Source of the DNA: Mucidula mucida
Lineage: Eukaryota > Basidiomycota > Agaricomycetes > Agaricales > Physalacriaceae
Direction of reading: 5' to 3'
Length of the DNA: 64,000 nt
Assembly (NCBI GenBank): GCA_015501055.1
Contig: JADNYV010000103.1
Coordinates: forward strand, 61,468 to 125,467
Position numbers and translations under genes: made by a program. The notes under the pieces were generated by a model. It made no database searches, was not told the DNA's origin, and saw only the letters and a program-made list of their open reading frames with translations. How positions within the stretch are numbered: the first letter of the stretch is position 1; each line of letters opens with the position of its first letter. Shown here piece by piece: positions 12,135 through 23,650 of the stretch.

Positions 12135-12511
12135 GATTGACTCTTCTCGTTTCTCACCGTAGATCTGGAATTAGATGTCTGTCTATGCCCTCCGTGTAAT
12201 CAATTGCAGTTGAGCAGTCGAGGGCTGGACAGAGTTCAAGGAATGAGGACAAGATGCACGTAGAAAAATCCTTCCACGAAAGGAAATGTCATTTTTTGGT
12301 CTTGCTCTCATCTCTCATCTTCAACGCAATGCGACTCTAAATGTGCAATTCTATCTGGGGGGGGGGGGGGGACAACGCGTAATAACAGGACAGCAATACA
12401 TCAAGCAATATGCATATAATAATCCGAAAGCAAGTACGATGCAGAATACAACATAACCGATAGTCCCAAATTCCAACCCATAGTAGCAAAGCGTGTAATA
12501 AGCAGCACCAT
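12135..12511. other. Intergenic between SOF1 start and Rua1-domain gene stop
   Basis: No ORF is supported. It holds the SOF1 upstream region, the 3' end of the Rua1-domain gene and a homopolymer of 15 G. Confidence 0.5.
12357..12371. repeat. Poly-G tract, 15 bases
   Basis: Fifteen consecutive G on the plus strand, 140 bp beyond the stop of the Rua1-domain gene. It is prone to slippage in replication and in sequencing, so its exact length is unreliable. Confidence 0.9.
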
Positions 12512-13957
12512 TCACCCCCGCGCACCACAGCTCCTGGCATGCTTCCACCACATCATCTCCGGGACCTTCACTGGAACATCCTTCAAACCTTCTACTGGAA
12601 CCCACGTATCGCATCTTCCACACAACCCGTAAAGTTTTTCATGCTCCGGTTTGAGACCTTTCGAAGAGACAGAGGAGGAAGACGATTGGGACGACGAGGA
12701 TCCTGTACGCGAAATGGACTTGGCCTTAGACTTGTTGGAACTCGCGGAAAGCGTAGATGCCGACGATTGACCTGAGGGTGGGCCAATGCGAGTTTGCAAT
12801 GGCGGATCGAATGGACGATTGGTCGCAGCGCTTATCCCATGCGCATACTGCATGTGATAACTGGAAGATTCAATCAGCAACGAAGAATGAAGAAAAGTAA
12901 ATGCTCACTTGTACGCGCTATATTTCATAGCGAACCACTTTGATTTCCCCTCCTCTCCACACACTGGACAGAGCCCCATTTTGCTTGTCCCACTGCCCTT
13001 GACCCATCGCGGGGTATACAAATCGTCTTCGCTCAAGTCCTTTCCTGTATCCTTCTTTCTTCCAACAAGACCAACATTTGTATTCGTCGTTCCCCCAGCT
13101 CCGCCTACACCCCCCGTTTTGATCTTCGGAAATGGCCTATACCATCTTGGAAAGCCATCCGTCACTTGTGTACCGTCCGGCAGCTGGCGCATGGCGCGAC
13201 TTGGGCTCGGAGGTGTCTCTGGACGTGGGATTGGAGGCCTAGATGGAGAGGATAATGGTGAAGAGGCCTGACTAGCAGTGCCTGAGAGCCGACGAGCTTG
13301 TAACCGGATCGACCGTTCACGGGGACGAATAGGCGACGAACGCGCTGGCGAACTTGTCTCATCCTCTTCCGTGATACTGACCTTGCGCCTTTTCGCTGCT
13401 CTTGAAGGTGGAACCGGAGTCAACGGGCTGCTCTCACCGAAAACTTTTCTGCGCAGGCGTATCGAAATCGGCGTCTCGCCCTTCAAGTCTACCCTCTCGT
13501 CTGCAAATTCGAGCTCGTCACTAGCCATATTCCCAAGAACAGTCCCAAGGTCTGCAGCACGGGCCCAAGCACCAAAGTCGCTCTTCCGTATAACTGGACT
13601 TTCGCTTCCCCACCTCCTTTTGTACGGCGAACCTAACCTAATAGGCGAGGTTGTTGAGAACGGTGACACAGCTCCTCCCACAGTGTATCCGTATCGGAAT
13701 GGCGAGTTGTTCTCGCTGCGCGTCTTGTACGTAAATGGTGAACTTTGTTTTGCGCTTATGCCCTCCACGACGTCGAGAGACGCGTCTGATAATGGGCCAT
13801 ATTGCGAGCCAAATGCTGACGAAGAGATCTGACTTGATCCGAATTGAAAGTCATCTTCTTGTTGCGAAAACCGCGACGTTCGCGTTTCCGAGACGACGCG
13901 CTCGAGAAACGTACTGTCCATGTTTAGCTGTGATAGAAATACGTCGGCGGTCTCCAT
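12512..13957 (-). CDS. Protein with Rua1-type C-terminal domain (DUF4451), likely transcription regulator
   Basis: About 460 residues. The N-terminal two thirds is Ser/Pro-rich and disordered with basic patches (RAAKRRKVS). The last part carries the conserved domain: GFPRWYRPFPKI, then DLYTPRWVKG, KMGLCPVCGEEG, WFAMKYSAYNYHMQYAHGIS, LYGLCGRCDTWVPVEGLKDV and MMWWKHARSC. The C..C and C..C/H..C pairs suggest a zinc-binding fold. This is the region shared with Ustilago Rua1, a regulator of a glycolipid gene cluster. A 48-bp intron splits SAY/NYHM. Stop TGA is at 12512-12514. ATG at 13957 (METADVFLSQLNMDS) was taken as start; 13921 is an alternative. No secondary-metabolite cluster is visible next to it, so the target genes are unknown. 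Confidence 0.8.
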
Positions 13958-14735
13958 CAAGAGATATTGGAGATGTTGCAGATTATAAGCAGGAGGGATG
14001 CGGTTGCATGAGACTCGTAGATGTCTTGAGCAACGGGAAGCGGAAAATCCAGTGATAGGCAATAGAGAAGTCGGGCGAAGTTGTCGATAGATGGTCCAGA
14101 ATTCGTTAGGTGCGTGGATCCCTGTTCGCGCGGTCTATTGTCGGTGAGCCAGGAATTACAGGGAGATAACGAAACGCAACAGAGACGCAGTGCTTGCCGC
14201 CCGTCGTCGTCGTCGCTCGTCAAGAGACCAAAGAAGCCGCGCCACACCTATGCGATCATACCTGTCATTCGCCGATCTGCGCTTACTCGCTTGCAAGGTT
14301 AATCAGGCTTTGTTTAAGCTTCTACTGGACATCACATACCTTACATGCTGTAAATAGAAGGCAATGGGTAGGATACTTAGTTGTCCACTTGAATCCTGAG
14401 AATAGCGGCCGCAATTGGGGTCCATGTGAGCGAGGTCGTACGCATCCGTTTTCGGAGGTCATACTATCGCTGTATCAAATGGGCTTTAGCAGGTCAATGT
14501 TCTTGAAATAGTGATACATAAGTGGAAATGTCGTGACAATTGCTGAGAGATAGATTCGCGAGAAGCGGAGATATGTGGCACTTTTCATACCACGATGCCT
14601 TGAACATTTCCTGATTTGACTACATATTGCACCGTTTAAACGGGACTTCCTTGCGTAGGCACTCTCCGGTTACCGGAACGGACATCCGAGCCTTCTCCCA
14701 TTCACGTGTTGCGTATGACCATTACCATGACCTGA
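13958..14735. other. Divergent intergenic region between Rua1-domain gene and TAPT1
   Basis: No gene is supported. Short ORFs here lack family resemblance. It probably contains both promoters. A NotI-type GCGGCCGC occurs near 14405. Confidence 0.5.
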
Positions 14736-16410
14736 ATGGCTCGCAAGGCGAAATCCAAGTCAGACGGATGGCGACGTCGCCGGCCAGCGTCGCTCAGCCC
14801 GACCCACGTTATAACCACCAACGATGTGCCCCTCGCGTATGCCTCGCTGCCACCGACCCCCATCTCGCCGTCACCGCCCTCGACGGGCCTGGTGTCGCCA
14901 ACGTCGGCAACGTTCACAGAGATGCCACCCCCACCCTTCTCACTTTGGGACTACCTGCGCGAGGAACTGCTTGCTACGGACTTTGATTCCCATCAAGAAC
15001 TCAAGTGGGAGCGAGTCAGCAACTTTCTGAATATACCCATAGCCATCGAACAGGTGAGCTAGTTCATTTCGCGTCCGAGTTTATACTGAAATTGCTTAGA
15101 TCATGAGCTTTGGTTTTCTTCTTTGTCTGGACTCGTTTCTGTATACGTTCACGGTTCTTCCCATTCGATTCGTCCTTGCACTTTACAGAGTGTTGTCCTT
15201 GAAACGCGTGGCCCCGTCCCAAAAGGCCGACTTGCTGCGGGTTTCGCTGTTCGTCTTGACCGTGCTCATTTGCGGCCCACTTACCGACCCGAGCAAGATC
15301 TACCACACCATCCGCGGCCAGGATACTATCAAATTATACGTCATATTCAACGCGCTGGAAATAGCGGATCGTCTATGCGCGTCCATTGGACAAGACATTT
15401 TGGACTGTCTCTTCTCCCGGTCCAGTCTCTCTCCCACCTCATTCCGTACTGCCTTGTACTTTTTTCTCGCCACACTCTACACTGTCGGCCACTCATTGGT
15501 CATGGTGTACCAGCTCATATCCCTCAATGTCGCGATAAATTCTTATGACCACGCCCTCCTTACCTTGCTGGTGTCAAATCAGTTCGTCGAGATCAAAGCC
15601 TCTGTGTTCAAAAAGTTCGAAAAGGAGATTCTTTTCCAGCTCACTTGCGCGGATATCGTCGAGCGCTTTACGCTGTCCCTCATGCTATCCGCTGTCGCTT
15701 TTCGCAACCTCATCGAGCTTACCGGTAGTGCAGCTCACTTTGATCACGACGCGCTGTTGCCCAGGAGCTTTGGCTGGTCCCAAGCGGGTGTGTTATGGAC
15801 AATTGGATACCCGGTTTTGACAGTGATCCTTTCGGAATGTGTTGTTGATTCGCTCAAGCACGCATTCATCACCAAATACAACCACATTCGCCCATCCGTA
15901 TACGCGCGTTTCATGGATGTCCTGTGTCGTGATCTCACTTCAGGTAGCGCGGTAGGACGGAGGAAGCACACATATGTCGACCAGTCACCATTGGTTGCGC
16001 GCCGGCTAGGCTTTGCACCGCTGCCGCTGGCGGTGCTCTCCATCCTCATCGCGGGTCAAAGCATCGGAGAAATTGACCTTAAATGGGGTATGATGGGTTT
16101 GCTCTTCTGGCTGTGCTTCCTGGGTTTGAAGATCATCCTTGGAGTGAATCTGGTCAGTTATGCGACCGCTAGGCAGGATAGTCAGGAAGCTGCTAGTCGA
16201 GCTGAGGATCCAGAGAATGATTTCGGGCGACCACCGATTGGGGAGGGTAAGGAGGAACGGCAGTATAATAGCGAGTTGAAGAGTATGCTAGATGATTCCA
16301 GAGACGATGCTGTGAGAGTTGTAGAAATGGGAGAAGGTGTTTTGAGGGGCAGACAGAGAGCCCGCCTTGAAGATCTTACACGATTTACGATGATCAAAAG
16401 GATATGGTAG
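14736..16410 (+). CDS. TAPT1 / EMP65 family ER membrane protein
   Basis: Polytopic membrane protein of the TAPT1 (DUF747) family. The yeast relative Emp65 acts with Slp1 in ER protein quality control. Two exons, 14736-15053 and 15100-16410, join in frame to give 542 residues. After a basic Ser/Pro-rich N-terminus comes SLWDYLREELLATDFDSHQE and KWERVSNFLNIPIAIE, the family entry motif. Helices follow, including SFLYTFTVLPIRFVLALYRV, DTIKLYVIFNALEIADRL (highly conserved), FGWSQAGVLWTIGYPV and WGMMGLLFWLCFLGLKII. ECVVDSLKHAFITKYNHIRP is the conserved cytosolic loop. The acidic, charged tail is not conserved. Confidence 0.92.
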
Positions 16411-18182
16411 AAGAGTGAGTAGATTTTTGAATTGCGCGCCCTAGCTTACAGTCTTCTTTTTCTAGATCCTTTTTTTGACGCATTGCACATGTAATCATTG
16501 TTCCCCGCACTGGCCTGGTGTGCCCGAAACGAAGTGAATAAGTTACTCATCGCACCCGAATGCCCGAATATTCGCATTCATATGAGAGCGATTTGTCAAG
16601 TGAAGCCATGGCATTTCATCGTTCTTTCATTTGAGTTGACTCTTCCTCAGGTGTATTGAGTATTGAAAACATGTCAGGCGACCACCCACTTCAGACGTTG
16701 ATGGCCCAACACGACCCATTGCTTACCGCCCACCTACTTTCACGTGAACATGAGCCTCGCGTTAGCTCGATACTTCAAACAAACACTGCCTTCACTAGTT
16801 CTCAAATCCGTCTCATGTATCGGTAATCACACACTCAGAAAGCGTTTAACGTGGCGTTCCAGCGGCGGCTTGTTGAGCATCGACAACGAACTCGCAGTTC
16901 CGTTGTGAAAGTGGTCTTCATGTTGCACAGTATATGCATCTCCGTAAACCGTTAGAACGGAAGGTGAGTACTCAAAAATAATAATAACTGTAAGACGCCA
17001 CGAAAACAGGTGCTTCTTAGTCGAATAATTCTTCCCGTTCCGACAGATTGTTTCCGTAAGTTTGTCTAGATATGCTTCTTGCGCTGATGTATTGTTTGTT
17101 TCGACTACTGCTATGCTTTTCAGCGCTGATTCAATACGCAGACAGCAATCAGGACGAATTCTAGACTCGGGATTCGAGGTGAACATGTTGCCCTGGCGTA
17201 TATCTTTGGTTTTACCTCTTTCGACGTTTGTCCTCTTCGAGACAGTGACAACGTGGCCATGATTATCACTGTGCTCACGATCGCCCACACAAGAGGCTCT
17301 TATTTACCAATATATGGATACTAGTGGGCCCGTATGCATATAGGCACCATCTCGCTTGCGACTGTTGCTCTCTGCTACACCGTAGTGGGTGATGACCTTG
17401 TTCAGTTCGAAGAAGCTTATGACAAAAAATGCCTTTCCGATCATCAATGTACTCAAACGGGTTGCTTATTGACGACCGTGGGGGTTCGTTGACTTCTGTT
17501 CATCACACGGCCTCTTCCACTGCTTGGTCGGGGAGTCTCAGTCACTGTTTTGGCGCGTCTATCGCGTTTTGATGTATTCACTTATTACGCTACTAGAGGA
17601 TACGGGTCCTCTTCAATATTCTGTTCCAACGACTGCTTTCCCCGACTTGGTGGCGATCTTATCATCGTCCCCGTCGCGCAATCGCTCAGTTTTAAGTTGT
17701 GTTATGGCCATGAGGCCAGAGCCATGACAATGGCTATATCTAAAAGATATGCACAAGCAGTACCAAGGATCTCAGTTTCCGCCGTGATGAGAGGTGTTGA
17801 CCTTCGCCGATCAGTGTGTTCACTGTTTACATTCTGATGCGGCTCATGTGCCGATCCTCTCATGTAACTCCCATCGCCAGTGTCCATCTACTTGATTGTA
17901 TATGCTGTGACTGCGTCTTGCTCTTCCAGTGCAAAAACTACATTTACTGTGCTACCGGCATCTCCGCGCGCCTGCCAACATCGCCGCTTGTACAAATGTC
18001 TCCGTCTCGAAGCCGCGCGTATTTAACGAGTGGTTCTTTTGTGGGGAGCGTCATCATTTCTGGGCCTGGTCTTCCTTCGCGACATGCAAAATCCTTATAA
18101 CATCTGGGGGACGTGCAGAGGTTCCGAGCCTCCTCCGTCAATCTTTGGCGCTCTCCCGTATACCACCACTCCCACTCCTCCG
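16411..18182. other. Gene-poor stretch, nothing recognised
   Basis: The longest reading frames are a 153-codon minus-strand frame at 16827-17288 and frames of up to 95 codons near 17550. None shows a domain, signal peptide or splice-supported extension. It includes the 3' end of TAPT1 and the promoter of the DUF6593 gene. Confidence 0.45.
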
Positions 18183-18772
18183 ATGCACGCTCCTCGGCTA
18201 CTTGCTTACACATTCACCTCGCTGAATCCATCTGTTCTCAACTGTGTTGTTGTGGGCCCAGACAACCACCTCCAGTTCCAAATCGCGACAAATACCTCCA
18301 TCACGATCCTGAGAGGGAAAGACGGAAAGACCGTTGGTCTAGTCGAATGGCGACCCGACGGTAGCCAAGTCGAAATCATCCACGCCGTACGAAAACAGCC
18401 CGCTGGCGCTTTCCTCAGACTGGCTGGTGATCGCCAGTGCGTTATGTTTCCTGCCTAGATATCGCGCTTGTACGATACTCATTATCCTCATCAAAGATAC
18501 CGCGTCATGCAGGTTCAGAACACGGACTACCTCTGGATCACAGAGAGTAACGCGATATCGGTATGTAAGGTTCGAGTTTCCAGATGAGGCGGTAGTTGAC
18601 AAATGTATAGATGTATCTGGCGGGAGAGGTGAGATCCCCCGTCCTCTTGGCGAGACTCGAGCAGCATCAGCACGGCTTGAAGTTGGAGGTGGCGAATCAT
18701 GTTATACAGAACGGACTTCTTCATCCAGTCCTCCTCGCCGTCGTTCTCATGCAGAGTGGACAATCCTTTTAA
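18183..18772 (+). CDS. DUF6593 domain protein
   Basis: Three exons, 18183-18436, 18497-18560 and 18611-18772, join in frame to give 159 residues. Exon 1 has a beta-rich region (LQFQIATNTSITILRGKDGK, then TVGLVEWRPDGSQVEII). Exon 2 gives YRVMQVQNTDYLWITESNAI. Exon 3 ends with ARLEQHQHGLKLEVANHVIQ, NGLLHPVLLAVVLMQSGQSF and TAA. This arrangement, with a hydrophobic C-terminal helix, is typical of the DUF6593 family that is expanded in Agaricomycetes and has no known function. The good frame agreement supports an intact gene. Confidence 0.8.
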
Positions 18773-19016
18773 TAGACAATCCGCATTACTGTATCGATAG
18801 CAAATTGTATCCTAATGTAGACAGCTTTAGCAGTTCTGTAGAGTTTCCAATTAACGCGTATTTTGACCATATCGGGAGAGCAACGATGCTCAGCGCTAAA
18901 CTAGTGTGCATAGGTTCTACATCAAGATACATGAATGACTATCATAGGTATACATTAGCGCGCGAAGTAACATACATATCGCAAACATTAAAAAATGTTG
19001 TTGAATATTCTAGCGT

Positions 19017-22000
19017 TCAGAAGTCCAAGTTTCCTTGTCGGCGTTCTGGATCGCTCATCTTGTGCACACGCACATTAGGACCAACAGTAATGTCGCCAAG
19101 GTTCAAAGGGGAGATGGAAATATATTGCCCCGAACCGCCTTGGTTCGCTTTGTCGATCTATCAAGGCGAGTCAGCCACAAACACACACACAACAGCTGCA
19201 ATGCGTACCAGCAGTTTCACGGCTACTTTACGGTCGATGTTATCCATGAACACGTCGAACTCATCTGAAAACACGATGAATACCGGTAGCGATGATACAG
19301 AGAAAGAAGCATGCTACCTAGACATCTTATTGGGCACGAGATCGCGTCCCAAAGGGAAAGCAGGAAGCAGAGAGTAGAAAATGACTTCTCCCCGCCACTC
19401 AAGGACGACGCGTTCGACCCTTGAGATCCACCAGCAGCAGCGTCGTCTTTTGTGACCTGTTTGGATGAGCCTTGAGCGTAAGAAACGAGTGATAAAGACC
19501 GACCAGCATCTCCGACTTCTTCGAGTCATGCTTGAACTCGAGCCTTCCGAAATATCCACGACTCTGCATATTGAATTGGAAGATGATTTTGCATCTCACG
19601 GCAATATGCCTGCGGAACTCGAGCCGTCTATTGGAACGCATCTGCAGAGACCTTTTCAACGTCTAAAAAAAATATACATAAGATAACCGAATTAGTAGTA
19701 GTCAACGAGTTTACATCTTGTAGAGCAATCATTGCCTTGAGCTCTGTACGTGCTGATTGTAAACGATCGCTGGCGGTATTCAATCTTGCCGTCGATTGTG
19801 GCAGTGTAGGGAGCGTTCGGTCCCTGTAGAGGCACGGTTCGCGATGAATCAAAGGGAGTTCGTACGACGTACCCGCTCCGTTCCACAGCGGCCTGCGTGG
19901 AGTCAATGAGCCTTTGAATTTCTTTCGATTTACGTTGTGTCGCAACAGGCGGACAATAGTCAAGAGCTTTCGACCGAGTGTCCTGTAGGACCTTCTAGTT
20001 CGGCGTGATTATTCCCGTGTAAGTGATACGTACTGTGAACACGTTCTCGGCATCTTGTAGGTGTTTTCCCACAAACTCCAGCTCGGCGGTTTCGCGAGTG
20101 AGCTTGTCTTCATAATGCTTGACATTGCCTTGTGACCGGGCGAAATTCTGAGCTGCTTGTTCTATCCTTTCCTGGCAGTATGGTAGCCTTAGTAGTTAAT
20201 CATTTGGAGCCATGCAATGCCATTCACCTGGATCAAATCGCGCTCGTTGCTAAGCGCCTGAAGACTCTCTTCTACTCGACGTAGCTCCGCTCCTACTTGG
20301 TCGTGGTGTGTTTCAAGGTCGCCCTTCTGATGATTGTGGAAGAGGAACTCAGCCTCAAGGACAGTCCTTTCGGCTTCTGCCTCCTGTAATCGATATTATT
20401 TTGGGAGCTTGCGGAAGGAGAGGACACACCTTCAGAGAGTCTTGGAGGGCGGTGATGTTTGCCGGAAGGTCTACATCTGCATCGCTTTGGGCTCTGGTCG
20501 GTTCACGTTGCGCATCACTTTCACGTGTCTGGCCACGAAAGGTGTGAGTACGAGCTTTGGGTGGTTAAATTCAGAGATCTAACTTACCTTGCACGTCTTG
20601 AGCGCTAGAGAGACGGTTCCTAAAGTCCTTCTCAGCTCGGCTTTTTCTGTTCTCAACACTCCGAGGCGAGCTTGTGTGTTCTGACACTCAATTTCGAAGC
20701 AACTGTTTAGAAGTTGATATCATAGCGAGTTGGAATTTAATGGTGTAAACTCACTCCTTCCGCATTTCAGATCAGATTCGTAGCATCGCGTCGATCTGGA
20801 ATAGGTTCGACATTTCACCACCCTCACTAGTCTCTAAATCTCAGCATCTGAAAGAATGTCATTCCCCAAAAAAGTACAGATAACGGCGCACTAGAAATCC
20901 ATCAGCTGTCCAAGCAACATCAGAGCGGTTGTACTGTTGAAGAAGTCTTGCCCCTCCTTCCGCGTCCGAGCGGCGTACGTAGGGATCGGAAATCTGAAGC
21001 ATCGAATCAGCCAGGAGTGTCCGCGATGTAAACGATATGTCAAAGTCTTACAGACAATGCACGGAGAACGGTAAGATATTCTTCAGGCGGTTCTCCTTGA
21101 CTGTAATCAAACATGTCCTTCTCCGCAATTATCACTTGCAAGTTGCGACTAATAGTAACATGGCGTCAGTGATAAGCGCTCCACGACAATAATTCGAAAC
21201 AGATCACATACTTTCCCTTTTCCTAAAGCATCCTTCTGAGTTTCTTCGCATCACGAGTATCTGTAACCGCCCACGAAGTGAGCTGGTTGCTCATCTGCCG
21301 GCGAAGCACGTTGGCCCACTTGCCTGGGTCATCGACCACTAGAAAGGTACCTAGTGGACCAACTGGCATATCGCCGAACCATTCCGTGCGCTTGACCTCC
21401 ATGATAACCTCACGAATGCCCTTACCGCAGGGCGCATACTGATTCTTCTCCCGTTCCTCGAAGTTCCTCAGATCATTCTGACAATTTCTGACATCCCGCT
21501 CCGCCTCATTGATCTTCCCTGTCAAGTCGTTCTGCTCTGTAAGTAGATCTTCCTGTCTTTTTTCGAGATCGGCCTTCTCGGAGTTGGCAGATTCCAAAGT
21601 AATTCGAGCTGCATCCACGACAGCTTCAGCAATCTCGACACGCTGCTGCTCTTCTTCTCGCTGGGACTGCGAGTCGGCTTCTAGTTTCTGCTTTTCGTCT
21701 GCTATTTGAGATTGTATCGTCTCGATATCCACTTTGATGGTGGCGTATCTGCGTTCGTACTCTCGAGTATCTTGCTGAACTGATCATTAATGCAGTCCTA
21801 ATAAGGAGAAACTTCTGTACCTTCCACTCCTCCATTTGTTTGTTGCTATCGCGCACTTGTCTGCGCACGTCCGTCTTCTGCTTCGCCAGATCCTGACGCT
21901 TGTCGTCCTTTGCCTTCAATGCTTGCTCTTCGGCATGTAAGGCTTCGAGTTGTCTCTGCCAAGTTATGTCAAAAGAGCGCTTTGAATCTGACAACGCGTA

Positions 22001-23386
22001 ACCGGACCTTCGCTACATCGAGTCTCTCGTTTATCTGGTCGAGTCTCAACTGCTTCGCGGCATGTTCCTCTGAGCATTGCTCCAGAGCTGACTCTTTATC
22101 AGCAACGAATGCCCACGTGGCTCTTCTTTGAGTTTTTGGAGAGCAATGCGCTGCTCGTCACCTTGCGTACAAGTTCTAACTCTTCTGCTGCTCTAGTTTG
22201 CTCGTGTCGCGGTCATTTATCACGTCTTCCCGATTACGCAGGACAGTCGTGATATTCTCCACGTTTTCATAACAAGCTTGGTACTCATCGTGTAATTTAG
22301 ACAGCTGCGTGCCCGTCGAGAACAACTGTGGAGCCTGAGGAGTTATATCTTGGATGATAATGCAATTGCGACTTACATCGTATTTGGTTTTGGCGTCGGC
22401 TTGCCCTAGGAATCTCCGGGCAGAATCTGACTGTCATTGAATTTGAGAACATCAGCGACGTTACTATCGCACCTTGAGTCAGAACGCTGATAGGGTTATC
22501 GACTTGTATGTTCATGTAATCGCGTATCAAGTTCAATTCGGCTCTTGTGGTGCTTATCATACTCCATCCTTGTCCTTAATCTTCCAGGAAGACCCGTTCT
22601 TGTTGAACTTACGCGTGATGATGATTCTGGCACCATACACAGCGGGTTTGAATGCTTCAGGTCCTCTGTTCTTTATCCAGATGGATACTTCGGACGCACT
22701 GCAGGTGATAGACGATGAGGAAAGCTCATCCGAACTCCTGTGACTTACGGCTGTCCCTCACGTATGAACGACTTGAGACCGCTACCCCGTCCGGTTGAGG
22801 AACTCTTGCCACCTAAGGCAATCGTGATTGCAGAAAGGACGCCGCTCTTGCCGCCTTTGGTGCCACCATCAGATAAACCACGAAAGGAAAGGAATGGTGC
22901 GTACTTCCATTACGGCCTGATAAACGTTTAGACTCAAGTACGAATTGTGATTCTGTCATTACACACCGATGATAAAGTTGACGTCTGGTCCCATCTTGGA
23001 GGTAAGATACTTGTGACACATAAACTGGTGCATTTCGACCTGTTCAATGATACCATGCTCGGATACAACCTGAAAATAGTTGAGGTGTAGCCCAAGTAGG
23101 ACCAACAATGACTTACGCGAGCCAAGCCTTGCCTTGCCTTCAAAGAAGCCTGGATTCGTTCTCTATGCTCTGCCTCAAAATCTTGCTCTGCTTCAGAGTC
23201 GCTGAATTCAGATTCGGATGATTCCGTCTCCGATGAGCCTCCAGAATCGTGTTCCTGAGCACGTCCTTTCCCTTACGTGAAGTTGCCGGAGGCGTTGGGT
23301 ATTCATTCTTCTTCGACGCGCCTACGTTTCGTGGGTGTTCTAGGGCCGATGGAAGGCGGAGATGTTGGGCAGCGTTTACTTGACAT
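19017..23386 (-). CDS. SMC6: SMC6, Smc5/6 complex ATPase
   Basis: Coiled-coil ATPase of the Smc5/6 complex, acting in recombinational repair and chromosome segregation. A probable ATG at 23386 (MSSKRCPTSPPSIGPRTPTK) leads to an acidic N-terminus whose splicing is unclear. Then come FKARQGLA-type sequence, VEMHQFMCHKYL, and [20 protein letters not shown] with TGRGSGLKSFIREGQP. The Walker A loop is assembled from three exons, the middle one 12 nt (22905-22916). Coiled coil follows, then the hinge (WFGDMPVGPLGTFLVVDD), a second coil, FRRHIAVRCKIIFQFN, SSLSGGEKSFSTLCFLLSLW (signature motif) and CPIRCLDEFDVFMDNIDRK (Walker B). The end is VGPNVRVHKMSDPERRQGNL, DF and TGA at 19017-19019. Just before the signature (about 19460) the frame needs either a very short intron or a small indel. 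Identity is certain. Confidence 0.93.
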
Positions 23387-23650
23387 TGTGATAGCAGTCG
23401 AAGATGGCTGGGAGACACAGCTATGACGTTTCTGTCAACCATTTGTCTCCAAAACAAAAAACGCGGGTGCCATTCGGGCCGGATTGCCGGCTTTTTCGAT
23501 CATTGTTCCTGCAAGTTCGGTCCGGTTGCAGGAAACCTTGAAGTCTGTAAAGCTGAACTCCGAGTCAGAGCTTGAGCTCCAGTGTGAATGACAGCTTTCA
23601 AATATGTTACATATAATGTGTTCGAACCAATTTTCTTCTTCGTCTTAATA

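Noticed and set aside
16827..17288. 153-codon minus-strand ORF
   Set aside because: No recognisable domain, unusual composition and no splice-supported extension; treated as chance.
19440..19500. 29-bp intron in SMC6 before the SLSGGEKSF motif
   Set aside because: Too short for spliceosomal splicing; a small indel or another splice choice is equally likely, so it is not claimed as a micro-intron.
23251..23386. SMC6 N-terminal frameshift
   Set aside because: A weak GTCGAA donor with a 63-bp intron gives an in-frame alternative, so a frameshift is not required and the evidence is too weak to claim one.
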